A stretch of 64,000 bases of DNA from Lethocerus indicus. Taxonomy: Eukaryota > Arthropoda > Insecta > Hemiptera > Belostomatidae. This document shows positions 39,421 through 51,065 of the stretch, piece after piece; position 1 is the stretch's first letter; every line of letters starts with the position of its first letter. The stretch is from assembly GCA_019843655.1 (NCBI GenBank), contig JACDQD010000003.1, positions 11,658,925 through 11,722,924 on the forward strand, written 5' to 3'. The notes under the pieces are model-generated. The model was not told where the DNA came from. It made no database searches and was given only the letters and a program-made list of their open reading frames with translations. Position numbers and translations under genes: made by a program.

Positions 39421-42400
39421 GCCCTTCCGTATATGGGTAAATTAAAGGAGGGAAAGAAATTTCGGGTGCGGCAGAAGGGAGCCATTTGCGAGAGAGCGGC
39501 CAGCTGTGATGAGCCTGGAAGTGTGCCCGTTGACGGTAGTATTTCAACGTCTGTTTTTTAACGATGATGTACCGAGGACTAGAGCGGCCTCCCTCCTCGT
39601 TAGGGGGACAACCGGCCTACCCAGGCCTTATATATTGACGTACGGCCTTAGATATATCTCAATAGGAACCGACCCCGGGGTATACATATTGCTCCTCCTC
39701 CATCACGGGGCCGTTTGCGACCGTCCGTCCCCTCTCGGTCGTCACAATGTAAAATACTTCAGCTTTTATTTTTATACGTCAGTCACGACGCATCGACGCG
39801 TCGTCCTCCGCCCTCAGGCGTCCTGTCATTATCCGACAGGAAAAACCCGACGTTGTCACTCTCGGCCAAATAGCGTAACTGGAGAAAACGAAGATTTTAA
39901 CATGAGAAGCCGAAAAAAATCCTAAATCCTTCGTGCAAAACAGATTTATTACGCCTCTTATCGAATTCTATTTTAACGTTTTAATTATTTGCACATACCG
40001 GCAACGAATTCGTCACGAACAGAAACAGAAAGTTGTGCCGTCCAATTACTGGATTAGAAACGGTCCTTATACTAAAATTGATTCAGCACAGCTGATGAAT
40101 AGCTCCCACCCAGACGTCTTTCCGATAAATCTAATTGTTGAATATATATTGTTCTATATCGCGGCGGAATTAATGGTTGTGTCCGAATCGTCATTTATCA
40201 TTGCCGGCCCGCAATTACACTTTTCCCACTGTTTCGTTCCGCGCTAGTAACCGGCCGAAATTCGTCTCGTCATTTGCATCATTAACCGTCTGTAAACATG
40301 CGATATAGACCCATCACAATATTGAGCTCGGGAGAGGAGGCACACGTACTATCATAATAAATACAAATTGAATTCAAATGATGTGCGAGGCAATAAGGAA
40401 CCTACATATTTTGATGGTGTAGGTCATTCATTTTATTGAGTGAAAATCGGTGAAACTATTTGATTTGGAACTCATTTTAAGTTATTGAGTGTATCTTATA
40501 CAAAGTTGATTTCTTCTGGAACAACATTGAAGGTCCTCGGGTAGAACATTGAAGTGGAAGGACTTCAATACATTTTTTCTCCGCCTAATGATACAAATTA
40601 TCGGCGAAGTGTTTCCGTCACACCTTTCAGTCTAAGTTCGATTCGCTATCCGAGTTGTTAATTTACAGAAATCGCTTTGCCGCCTTTCGCGGACGTTTCG
40701 CAATCGGCGTTTTTTAAAAAACAAATTGATTCTCTTTAAGGAGAGCGCTCGGTCTGAGGTCGGCGGCTTTTATGGCCAACTAATCCTACCAATTTTCAGT
40801 AATGGCCGGCCCACACAGAAGAAAACCAATAAGGCCGGCTATTGCCGCCATGTCCGCCTAAGCCCTCAGTCCACACAAGTTTTTATCCGGTAGTAGAACT
40901 ACTAATTAGTTATTTCACTCACACAATATTATTTAAAATGTTTGGCGTCCATAGAACATTTTTACGAGGTTTCTCACCTCAACTGCCAGCCAACACTTTC
41001 GGAGAAGACACTGTATCTGTTAAACGGGAGCGACGCGGAACCTAAGTGCAGTACGGCCGCGTTTTTACCGATACCGTAACAGTCGATGGGGCGACGAATC
41101 TAAATCGATTCCCATACATAATTCATAATCCGCGTGTTGGCTCCGGGGAAATAATGTGAATTATAAATGCTGTTTCAAGTCCCTTACATACGGGACTACG
41201 TCAACTCCCAAAATTAATGACTTATTTTCCTTCAAAATTAGATTAAAACAGTTTTTGAAATAGGTATATTATACTCCTACGTAGAATATCAAAGGACTAC
41301 CTTTTTGATCAGCAATACATTGATTCCAATGTATTACCTTTCATGAATACCTGGGTGGTCCATTGACATAATACTACGTTTCCTTTGTTCCTTAAATTAA
41401 AATGTTTAAACAATCTTGGAACAGTGCAGAAATTAGGTTCCTCAGAAGTTTCGCTCAAAACTAACGGTGGGATGTGAACGCGACACCGCGTAAAAAAGGC
41501 GGGTTCGATCCATCACGCGTGTCCTTGTTTTGCGGAATAAAGTGAAAAAAAAGTGGAATCGCCGGGAAAACAAGGGCCGACTGTTTGGCCGAAACGGGAG
41601 AAGAAGACCGGCTGAAATTCCGTGTACGATCCGAGTTGAGAGTGGCGCGAAGGAATCCCGTATCAAATTCTGGCACCGGAGAAACGGGTCATGATCACCG
41701 TCGGAGCGCGACGCCCTCTCTTCTCGAATCCCGAGACAGGCGACACCGTTAACGCGCGAAAGAATTGTACTCGAATCTCATTAAACCGTCCTTGAAATAA
41801 TCCCGACAAGAGCCATCGGAGAAGAAGTGATACGGGCACGGGTCGTACCCTTTCAGACTCGAACAAAGTTGCAATTAGTTTGAAACGCAGTTTTCCTTTT
41901 GCACTATAAAGGTTGAACGCTACAGTATACATTTACATTGATTAAGATTGATAGTATACATCAAAATGAGTTACTTTATCGGTTCGGCTTGTAAAATGTC
42001 TCAAATGATATCCAACGGAGAAAAAGGGACAGAGAACCGAGCTCACACCGGAGCGCATTCCTCAATTGTAAAATTGTAAATTGTACAATTTATCCGGCAG
42101 TAAAAATCAAGGCGAAGACTCGTTCTGCTGTAATTGACTTCGCATTGACAGGTGGCCACAATCGTTATTTTGCGGTATGCCGGAGTCGGGAGCATAGCAA
42201 GTAGTAACGGAGCCAGCCGATCTCATAACACTCGCAACAAGTTCACAATCCATCACTTCTATGCATTACTAGATTATGAACCCCATTACAATTTGGGCGG
42301 AATTTATTCAAAATTAACCTTAAGCCTCCGGACCCATAAAATTCTTATCTATACTAGGGTAAAATTATTCAAGTTTTGCAGAATTTAAAAGTTTCGTCAA

Positions 42401-42640
42401 CTATCATTACGCTATTTTCCCAAAATTGGTTATAGTTCATTTTCCCCATAGTTTTGTCGTGTTTACTACAATGTATATGTTTCATTCGGCAAGTATTGTA
42501 CAGAATTCTTAATAGTTGAGAAACAAAACCAGCAAAAGTATTCCGGGGTTGTTTATTGCAATTGCGGGAATGAAGAAGACGAGTGTACATCAAAATAGAC
42601 AATATAATTTCGCTCCCTAAGCCAATCTGGATGGAGCAAC
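39421..42640. other. Non-coding stretch
   Basis: Contains a 139-codon open frame (39506-39925) with no recognisable domain and an inverted octamer at 40272-40279. A GC-balanced patch lies at 41460-41850. No gene seen. Confidence 0.5.
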
Positions 42641-42649
42641 TAGATATTT

Positions 42650-43020
42650 GGAAAGTTTCTTTACCGGTTCCATATATTCAACAGCGCGAAGGCGATCTTT
42701 CCGGCCAGTAATTATTGAAACGCAACTCTAAGTACACTTGGAGTTAAAGCCATACGTCCATTTCCCTCCTGGAATCGATTCAGTCTGTGAACTCCGGCCC
42801 CGAGGAGAGAGCCGGAGGCCCCGTCGCGTATTAATTTGGAAAAAAACCGGGTCATCAATTCGCTCCCCAGCGGCACAATAAGGAAATCGATCTTGGTTTC
42901 AATTGGAATTCTGACCGCGAGAGTTGCCGCGCTTCAAATTGATTTATAGATTTCATCTGGTAAGCCGCCCGCCGTTCATCTTCCTCAGCCCAGACTGGAA
43001 ACCGCACAAGTGAAATGAAA
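42650..43020. promoter_or_regulatory. Candidate cis-regulatory block
   Basis: GC-balanced, with AATTATTGAAA-type homeodomain words, ATCGAT-like words and a 7-bp inverted repeat (CTCCGGC 42792-42798 with GCCGGAG 42811-42817). No open frame. Confidence 0.2.
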
Positions 43021-46000
43021 ACGGCCGACGACGGGATTGAGTTTCATGACGCGCAATTTTACATTGAATCCATTAAAGGCAATACATATTTCTCGGAATA
43101 ATTTATTTCTTTTCTATTTTTATGACATGAAGTGTACGTTTATATGGAATTTGCGAACGGTGAAGGATATTATTTTCGTGACCATGAAGTAGGTGGGATA
43201 TGACGGTCATGTCTTCTGCTTAATGCCCGTCCTAGAAATAAATTACATTGGTCCATTTTCGTAACACATCTACGATGTTGGACGTACTCCAATTCAAAAT
43301 AGTATGGAATCGAACTCCTGTACATATATAAATCGTTATTACAGTTTTCTTATTTTACTTTAAAAATTTGTTTATTCTTAAAGCAGGAGCAATAAATATA
43401 ACAGTACTAATAAATAACACACTAATTACATATATTTTTTTATAACAGAACAATTTCCATGTTTGGTTTCGACCATAAGTAATTTATTTTAGCATCTTCA
43501 GGGGCAATTTTGGAGCTGCATCGAACACCCGGTACGAACATACTTTGCTGGTTATAACACTACCACAGACATTTGTTGACCTTTATTACAAGCGGAAAGC
43601 TCAAGTTAAAGACGATGAAGTCGTGCCCCATGTTATATATTTTTCCAAGGATGACGGTTCTACGAAATGACGGTGTTATTAAAAGGAAATCCGTCTGAAA
43701 ATTGAAAACGTCTAGGCGTCCAATTTTTAAACTAAAGTTCAAGGGCGGGTCAAAAGATAAATTTAAAATAAAACTTTTGAAGCCCAATAGGCGTTTGGAT
43801 CGGAAGTTCGGGCGCGAATTGAGCTTGGCTCGTCCTTGGTTTCTGGCGGGGTCGCTCAAATGTCGCAAGAGTTTATGACAACTCATATCGCGCGATTTAT
43901 TTTTAAATTTGTCACGAACGGTTTTTATGATCCCTGCCGAAGGACAATATGGTCAACATCCCGGCTCGGCGGTAGCTTACAGTACCGTGAGAAATATCAG
44001 ATAAGAAGTGTCTCCGTTTTGACCTTTGAAATACGCCGTTTCAATACCCCCATTTGGCCGGGGACACTGCTCTTGCTCCATAGATGGAAGATTCATAGCT
44101 CCACCGCCTTAAATTATAGAACAACCTCAGAAACAAAAACCCCACCACTAACAATGGCATTGCTTAAACCTTCCTGTAAAGGTAAATTACCTTGGTAGAC
44201 GAAATGTGTAAATAATTAAAATTCTGGCTGTAGTTTACCGATATTATAAAGGAACTCTCATTTAAAAATAATGTCCAAACTATTACATCATTGAACCATC
44301 TGAAGGAAATTGTGTATTATATAAATCAACCCATATTCCTAAAATCCTAATGTCATTGTATGTGGACATGAGCAAAGAAACGGGATAAAACTCAATTGTA
44401 GATAGAATGGATACATATTTTTCAGATTTTTTACGGGCGGTGAAAGCAATCAATTGATTCCTGTCGGTTAAAAATTCTAGAAGGAATTAAAAAACAATTC
44501 CTCAGTGACAATGATTTATTAAAAGCATTGAGAATATAAAATTAACAATACTATTGTATGCTAATACTTTTCAAACAGTTTTATTAATGATTATACCGAC
44601 GAGTTACGATTATTAGGCAGATAACAGATTTCTATCAATAGGGATGGGGGAAATTCGTGGACCGGCTCATACTCTCATAAAACTAGGGTAATCGTCGTAT
44701 TAATTTTCTCTCATCGGCCTTTGTTCAAATTTTTTCGGCACTTTCGTAACTGAATTCGTTATCTATCGTATATCGTATATTAAAAGCAGGCATCCGTCGT
44801 TCGGTGGGGTCCGTCCGTACGCCCGTGAAACCGATTCACCGATCGGCTTCCAGGCTGTTGAATGCGAGACGGGTTGTTAGGAGGCAAAAAGTGCAAAGAG
44901 AAAATAAACTTGGGGCTTGGATCAGATAAAATGGGGCGGTAAGGCACGGGCCGCTCTCCGATAATTACACGGTCGTTGGAATTATGCGTTTCCCTACCCC
45001 CCGCCGCCCCTCTCTCAAAGGCTCGCCCCAACCTCACAGCCGATTTATGCCGGCCGATATCTCGTGCTTCCTCCACCACCAACACAAGTCACCACCAGCC
45101 TCTCTTCTTCTTATATCGGTACGGCCACACCGTCAATGATTTATTCACTTTCTCCCCCGGGAAAACCTGGCGGGCCCTTTTTTCCATTTCTCCTCCGGAG
45201 TTTGGAAAGCTCGCTTTCAGCTGTAAACAGCTCGTGATTTGAATATTTTTCATTTTCTCATTGCGCACGCGACAAAGTATAGCGTCAGAGATGTTTCATT
45301 CGGTGCTACGCTAGACTGGCTTTCGCCTCTCGAGCACCCTATCCAGCCGTAGGCTAGACTCCATAGACTAGTACTCAAACCTTCGCAAAACACATCAAAA
45401 CTTCTTAAATTATTAATGTTAAGTAATATTACCCGACATTTTTCCTGTTAAACCTTCTCTAAACAGTACTTAGGCTGAACCGGAATTGGGAACCCCCGTG
45501 CGGCGGCAAGGACGGAACCGCGAGATCGTAATTTGGTTTCGTGTGTTTACGGTTTTTCAGGCAATTACATCGATAATTCGACGCGTTTATACGGTCCCGC
45601 GGTAATTCGAGAGGCAGGCGTAATTTGTTTTTCAATAACGCACGTGATCTCAGACGAGAGATGAAAGGGGGAAATGATTTCATGAACGTTACCGGTATCT
45701 CGTATTGAACAATTTCATTCGTCTGTTCAAAAGAAATTAGATCTTTGGCCATCTTGATTAGTCGGTGGGCGTGTTCCGCTGTTCGTCCATGTGTATGTAC
45801 CCCTCGCCTATAGAATTTTTGTTTTCCCCTTATCAGATTTCAACCTATAATCAGAAGACCAAAGTGTAAACTCGTAAGTTTATTAGTCATTTTTGTTTCA
45901 ATAACAAAGTACAACGAGAAGGTGCTACACGTAAATCTGACTGTGTAAAATGAGACGGCGGAGCAATAAGCGAATAAATTTAAAATTTGACCGATGCGGT

Positions 46001-46360
46001 CACCGTAGTTGTGCAATAACCAGTTTGAAAAATTGGGCATAGGCGCAGGGCACCCGAACCCCCGCGGTATAATAAATTATTACACGGCATTCAAATACGG
46101 CCCGTGGATTGGGACGGTTAAGTTGCTCGGAGTGAGATGACCCCCGAGCGGTTACCAGATAACCCGCCCACTCCCCGGCCACCGCCCCAATATCGCCTCT
46201 ATATTTACAAATGAATGACTTGATATATGATACATTGGCGGGCCACTATGGGAGGGGTAGGGGGAGCACCCAACGTGTATGAATGGACGACATATGAGAC
46301 GGGCCCTATTCCTATTGCCATCTTTCGCTCGATCGACAGCCACACCCACGCATAACTCCC
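43021..46360. other. Non-coding stretch
   Basis: AT-rich to about 44780. A GC-rich segment at 44780-45230 has short open frames on both strands, and the rest is mixed. No gene recognised. Confidence 0.5.
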
Positions 46361-46841
46361 TCTCGCCTCTCGCCCTATCTAAAGATATTTATCATTCTCG
46401 CTTTCAGAACGGATTGGTCCATTAACTGTTTCCGTATCGCTATCCAAATTTCCCATTCCAGTCCACTAATCCCCCAGCGCTTGTACGGGCTCGTCAAATA
46501 ATATTTTATATTATTCTGAACGTCAAAACGGGCTATTCAAACCCGGTATGAAATAGGCAAAATATTACACAACAATATATTATATTTCTGCCTCTCCTCC
46601 TTTCTGTGTCCTCAAGGAAACGAAATTTAATTAAGAGAAACAACTGGACAACAATTATCCGCCCAACATTCAATCCGTTCCGCATATCCTTCAAACTGGT
46701 TCAACGCTGTGAACATTTCACCCGAGGCCCCCCAAAAGGAGAGAGCCGATTTCCGGAAGTCCTATCCTCATGAAATTAGATTACTTTTAAACGGTCCTCC
46801 AAAACAAAATTATAATTGGACGGGCTATATCATTAGGTAGG

Positions 46842-46901
46842 CGGAAGCTGCGTAGGCCTAGTATTTTGAGCTAGGCCTGACCGGATGGGAGACCTCCTCG
46901 A
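46842..46901 (+). pseudogene. Possible 5S rRNA-derived fragment
   Basis: Starting at AAGCTGCGTAGGCC (46845) and ending in CCGGATGGGAGACCTCCT (46881-46898), the sequence resembles the internal control region and following part of eukaryotic 5S rRNA (AAGC..CGTCGGGC ... TTGGATGGGAGACCGCCT). The block GGATGGGAGACC is exact. The 5' half of 5S is not recognisable. It contains a perfect 8-bp hairpin (46854-46861 with 46871-46878). It could be a decayed 5S copy, the head of a 5S-derived SINE, or coincidence. Confidence 0.3.
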
Positions 46902-46949
46902 TTTCTCAGCCACTTACTGCTAATTTCTGACACGTGTTGTACGGTTGGG

Positions 46950-49105
46950 CGAACCTCTTCTGATTATTAATACGAGAGCGGGACCCCGTTATTATTACTA
47001 TTATTCTCCTTCTGCGACGATTCAGGTTTTGTTGTGTAACGGTCTTACGGCCGCTATACGCGCACAGTTCTGTCACAGATGCTGTTAACGATGCTGTTAG
47101 GAATAAATTAAAGTAATTTGTCCGCTATTTAATGGATTTATCGGTGTTATTTTTTATTCAGTGTATTTATTTATTATTAATTATAATACAAAAAAAATTA
47201 ATTCGGTTTAATATTGCCCGCGAATGTCATCTGGGACTAAAGCAAGCCCCTCGCCGTTGAAGCATTTCGATAGCACCCCATGAAATAAAATAAATTAGTT
47301 AATAGGAACGAATACGATCCACTAATATTATCCACTAAGGTAGTAGTGGTCAAAACTATCGCTGTATGGTTTTTCATTATAAAACCGTTCCAGTGGCCTC
47401 ATTTGACCGCCTTGTAGAGCCGCCCTTACTCGTCTCATTCACAGTAAAATTTACGCTACAAGCTCTGCACACGTTTCAAACCGGTATCCGGCATCATGTC
47501 AATCTTGAGCCCCCAATTGGCGAGTGCTCTCCTGTACGTTTGCCCGTGCCCTTTATTTTCCGACATAACCGAACTTAATCCGAATATAGCACCAAAACCG
47601 GATTAAATAATCTGGCCAGGATTAGACGCTCCACTCGAGGCAAATTAATTCGGCCACGTTTCTTTTCTTGTTTAACTTCAAATTTGGGTCTATACATGGA
47701 GAAATACGGAAGGTTTACTTCCGTATAAAAGACCCCGTCACCCATTATTAAAATATGGAGCGATATTATCTCGAATGGGAGTCTTTAAATCATTTGCAGT
47801 GCAATTTCTTAACAGATAAAAAAAATCCGATTAAACATGGAATAACAACCAACTCTGACTGAGGTCCTCTGTATATACTAAGAGGTCATTCACCTTCCTC
47901 CGAAAGGCCTACTCCTACTGTCGCGATACCTGATGTATATATTTATGTATAGGTACTTGTATCCTTATATGTATAACATTTAAAATAATTGACTTTCATT
48001 TAAATTAAACCAAGTTTTTTCGTGTTATGTTGTTAGCATTTACCTACAGCCAGTAAATATCTCGACCATTTATAATATATCAACACGTGATACTTCAATA
48101 TTTTCTTTTACGATGAATTATAAAATTGAATTGCGTCAGGATTAATTATCGGCCTTTATTTTGGTTCCGACTTCCACCGCAACCGGTAATTTAATGACAC
48201 GGTGCCCCATACAACCGGTCAATTTTCTGCCATTACCATATAGGGTTGATTGGAGTTTGCCATGAGATCATAATTAACGCGACATATTAACCGATCTCCG
48301 TGCCGTAATTTGTTCAGTCTCAAAACGGTGTATTGAATTTAAGTTATGTCCAGAGCTGGTTAAGGCAATTGCGTGCTCCGTCTTCTGACCATCTGAGAGC
48401 GGACTCCAAATTATGGGTAATCAAGGGGCATTTCCGATGTTTTCAGCTGCTTACGGCGAAGGCACATTTTACGCGAAACTACATTTTACACTTAAACTAT
48501 AACATCATATATATCCGTTAATTGGATGTAATTCTCTAAAAATCGAATCGAATTTGTACCTCTTTCGTTTCAAAAGGGACGTGAAAGTGAAGCTGTGTTA
48601 TCATCTACAAAGGTACAGTGAACAAACACATGTAGTGAAACGCGATGAATATATTTACCGGTCCCGAACTGGGACAGTCTAGACAAACAACTTGTCCCAA
48701 TTATTCGAAATCAAATCATTTGGAAATAAAATTGGAACGTATCGTTCCATGAAATAGTCAACTGGCACACGATTAACTTCCTAAAGACAATATACCATTA
48801 ATCGTACAAAAAAGATCTGTCTGAAATCCCGAAATATAGGTCCAAAAACAGTAAAATATTAATCCGTCTCGCCTTTCGAATTCAGAAACTGACATGCGAT
48901 AGAACTAATATCCGGAGAAATGACAGTATCCTTGACTTTCCTCAATCGCTCGGCTAACTTACGCAATAACCTCGCTCCGATCGTATCGGTCCGCGTCCGC
49001 GACATAAAATTGTAACAGTCGCGTAATAAAATATTGCGGTGAAAGGAGAGCAGATGCACCCCGAAGACGGAATACTAATTTTAAGAAAACATAACGGAAT
49101 TAATA
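46950..49105. other. Non-coding stretch upstream of the ham terminal exon
   Basis: AT-rich with GC-balanced parts. 48120-48330 has a cis-regulatory texture (ATTA cores mixed with GC words, no open frame). No additional ham exon could be recognised in the 2 kb before the acceptor. Confidence 0.5.
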
Positions 49106-49138
49106 AGGAAGACTAAGAATTGGGTTTATGTGTTGCAG
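49106..49138 (+). other. Splice acceptor of the ham terminal exon
   Basis: A T/G-rich tract ends in TTGCAG at 49133-49138, followed by the exon's first bases AG. The reading frame is closed by TAA at 49114-49116 just upstream, so translation cannot continue through without splicing. A CTAAG at 49113-49117 is a plausible branch-point core. The pyrimidine tract is short, so this acceptor may depend on exon signals. Confidence 0.75.
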
Positions 49139-50451
49139 AGCCTAGGGGTGGCAGAGGGATGAGTGTGGTTGACTCGTGGTACTGCTACTACCCGCGAGAG
49201 GCCTCGCTCCCCTATAGCGGCGACACGATGCGAGAGAAGGACTCCAGTCCGAGGAAGATGGTGCTGCCTACCAGTTGTAGTGGGCACAGCTCGCCCAAAC
49301 AGGCCGCGGTCTACCCGCTCAGCGTCAGAGTCCCAGAGGAGGAACAACACCAAGCCGACGAAATGCCGTTCGATCTGTCCAGAAACAACATACGGGGGCC
49401 GCACATGTCCCCGGCCGGCCGACCCCACGACAGGCAAGAGGATCAACCCCTCGATCTCCGGTTAGACCACAAAAAGTTGTCCATCAGAGGAGATTTGGAA
49501 GACGAAAACAGAAACCTCATCGTCCGATCGGTGTCTCCGCCCCCCCACCAGGAGGACAAGGAGGCGGTAGCGGGCCCGGGCGCTCCTCGCGTCGGTCCCG
49601 GATACCCGGTCATATTACCGCCCCGTCACCCCATGATGGACATGTACAGGGAATTGCCTCGGTTACCGATACCGCCCCCCTACCCCAGAAATTACCCGTT
49701 CATCAATCAGAGCCTGCTCAACGGCCAAATGCCTCCGTCGCCCTCTTACGAGATGAGGACCCAACATCCTCCTTTGCCCCCGAGACCCGACCCTCCGCCT
49801 CAAGCGGTCCAAGGCAAAGGTAAGGACAGATACGCCTGCAAATATTGCGGGAAAATATTTCCGCGCTCCGCCAACCTCACCAGGCACTTGAGAACCCACA
49901 CGGGAGAACAGCCGTACAAGTGCAAGTACTGCGAGAGGTCGTTCAGCATTTCTTCTAACTTGCAACGACACGTGAGGAACATTCACAATAAGGAGAAGCC
50001 GTTCAAGTGCCCGCTGTGCGACCGCTGCTTCGGCCAGCAGACCAACCTGGACCGCCACCTGAAGAAGCACGAGTCGGACGGTCCGACGATACTGGACGAT
50101 CGACAATTGGGCGGCGAAGGGGGTCGGGGGGGTGCCGGCCAGCGCTGCAGGGGCCCCGTCGGCCCCACCGAGGAGTGCTACGTGGAAGAGCTGCGCCGCT
50201 TCATCGGCCAGGTGAGCACCGAGTGCGGAGCGGGCGGGGGCGGGGGCGGGGGCCCACCGAGGCTCTCCTCTCACCGGGCATCGGCCCTCGGGCCCCCCAG
50301 CGCCGGCCCCCCTCCACCGGCCTCCTACTACGCCCACCGGGACGATTACGAACAGAGGAAGAGCCAGAGCGAATCGGAGCGTTCCTCGTGTTCGCCGGTG
50401 TCGCCCCGAGCCGCCACCGAGTCGGGCCCCGAAGACTCCGGCACCACCTAA
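49139..50451 (+). CDS. ham: 3'-terminal coding exon of a MECOM/PRDM16-family (hamlet) zinc-finger transcription factor
   Basis: The open frame runs from an AG acceptor ending at 49138 to TAA at 50449-50451. An in-frame TAA at 49114-49116 and entry in mid-codon show that it is spliced to an upstream exon. Residues are numbered here from the codon at 49120. Seen: PFDLS (83-87) and PLDLR (110-114), which match the CtBP-recruitment motif; a Pro-rich linker (about 160-228); and three C2H2 fingers at C240/C243/H256/H260, C268/C271/H284/H289 and C297/C300/H313/H317. The fingers carry the family blocks [38 protein letters not shown] and [16 protein letters not shown]. After them come ILDD (324-327) and [13 protein letters not shown] (351-363), like the ILDD...IRNFIG stretch of human MECOM. 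The tail has Gly7 (372-378) and is Ser/Pro-rich. Family knowledge: these are nuclear, sequence-specific, mostly repressive factors; Drosophila Ham controls sensory-neuron fate and works with CtBP. The PR domain and proximal fingers must lie upstream of this window. Met14 (49159) could start a short isoform. Identity is very secure; orthology to ham in particular is strong inference. Confidence 0.95.
49366..49461 (+). other. ham: Two CtBP-binding motifs
   Basis: PFDLS (49366-49380) and PLDLR (49447-49461) sit 27 residues apart in a low-complexity acidic/polar stretch. CtBP docks on the consensus PxDLS; the first motif keeps the final Ser and the second has Arg there. Vertebrate EVI1/PRDM16 also carry a CtBP motif pair upstream of the distal fingers. 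This supports a repressor function. Confidence 0.85.
49837..50070 (+). other. ham: Distal three-finger C2H2 domain (EVI1 ZF8-10 type)
   Basis: Three tandem C2H2 fingers are joined by the linkers TGEQPYK and NKEKPFK. Finger 1 is C-X2-C-X12-H-X3-H, finger 2 ends H-X4-H, and finger 3 ends H-X3-H. The helices read RSANLTR, ISSNLQR and QQTNLDR, the combination of the EVI1/PRDM16 C-terminal DNA-binding domain, which in vertebrates prefers an ETS-like GAAGATGAG site. All zinc ligands are present. All three fingers lie in one exon. Confidence 0.95.
50232..50252 (+). other. G-quadruplex motif in the ham coding strand
   Basis: Four G-tracts (GGG, GGGGG, GGGGG, GGGGG) are separated by single C bases, a textbook short-loop G-quadruplex pattern, and would be present in the mRNA. 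They encode the Gly7 run. The purity of GGC/GGG codon use here suggests repeat slippage. Confidence 0.7.
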
Positions 50452-50828
50452 GGGAGGCCCTCGCACTTCTCACTCCTCAACGATGTCGCCATCATCATCG
50501 AAATTCAAAGACAGTGCTAGTCAACGTTTAGGTGGGGACGGGCCAGTGATACCGGCCGCTACACAAGTTACCATGTTCGTATTCACTTTTAAACTGGCGG
50601 CGAGGTACTTACTTACTTATTGGCGGACGTCCACGAATCGACGCTAATGTCGCGTTCCGATCGTATATAAAATTATAGTCATTAACGCGGCTTCTGTTTT
50701 ATAGTACATCGCCGTGACACTCACCGTTTTGTCTAATTCCGTGTAACGGAAGGACGAGGGCGTCGCTGTTCGTACGATTAAAAATAATTCGGTTCTCGGA
50801 GCGAGCCGTCAATTTTTAAGTGACTGTG

Positions 50829-50851
50829 CATACGCATACGCATACGCATAC
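50829..50851 (+). repeat. (CATACG)n short tandem repeat
   Basis: Three full CATACG units plus CATAC lie in the ham 3' UTR. It is likely polymorphic; no function is evident. Confidence 0.85.
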
Positions 50852-51040
50852 CCGTCTCACTCTCCCCTCTTCGACAACGTATAATGACGATATCGCTCTC
50901 TTCTTGCTACGTTCGTTACCGGAAGCACACGCCGCACTATAAAAAGCGCGACGGGACTTTGCCTACACATTCCTGTGCGAGGAAAATATTTGTTCCTTAC
51001 TCGGACATTTTACGTCGGAGTGCGCCATCGAACGCACTTT

Positions 51041-51046
51041 AATAAA
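51041..51046 (+). terminator. Canonical AATAAA polyadenylation signal
   Basis: AATAAA lies 590 bases after the stop codon. A T-rich run resembling a downstream element begins at about 51093. It is the first canonical hexamer after the ham stop that I see, so it is the likeliest proximal cleavage signal. Confidence 0.6.
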
Positions 51047-51065
51047 GTTATCGAGCCTACCATAA

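Larger units (their letters stand above)
50452..51065 (+). other. ham: ham 3' untranslated region (proximal form)
   Basis: Non-coding sequence after the TAA, ending near the AATAAA at 51041. It contains a CATACG tandem repeat at 50829-50851 and a TATA-like element with GC flanks at 50938-50947 that I do not consider a promoter. The true 3' end is unmapped. AT-rich sequence continues to about 53200 with another AATAAA at 52942-52947, so a longer isoform is possible. Confidence 0.6.

Noticed and set aside
41461..41535. GGGTTCGATCC near 41510 as a tRNA B box
   Set aside because: No A box at the right distance and no cloverleaf arms, so not a tRNA gene.
1..49105. Additional ham exons (PR domain, proximal finger array)
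   Set aside because: I looked for C2H2 strings and the conserved proximal-finger phrases and found none. Very short exons could be missed by eye.
49663..50466. 267-codon open frame antisense to the ham exon, and a 174-codon +2-type frame at 50007-50531
   Set aside because: Both are shadows of the GC-rich coding exon. Their translations are Arg/Ala/Gly/Pro-rich with no domain, while the sense frame carries complete C2H2 fingers.
50938..50970. TATAAAAAGCGCG as a promoter
   Set aside because: It lies in the ham 3' UTR with no initiator or following open frame. TATA-like words near 25690 and 31866 were set aside for the same reason.
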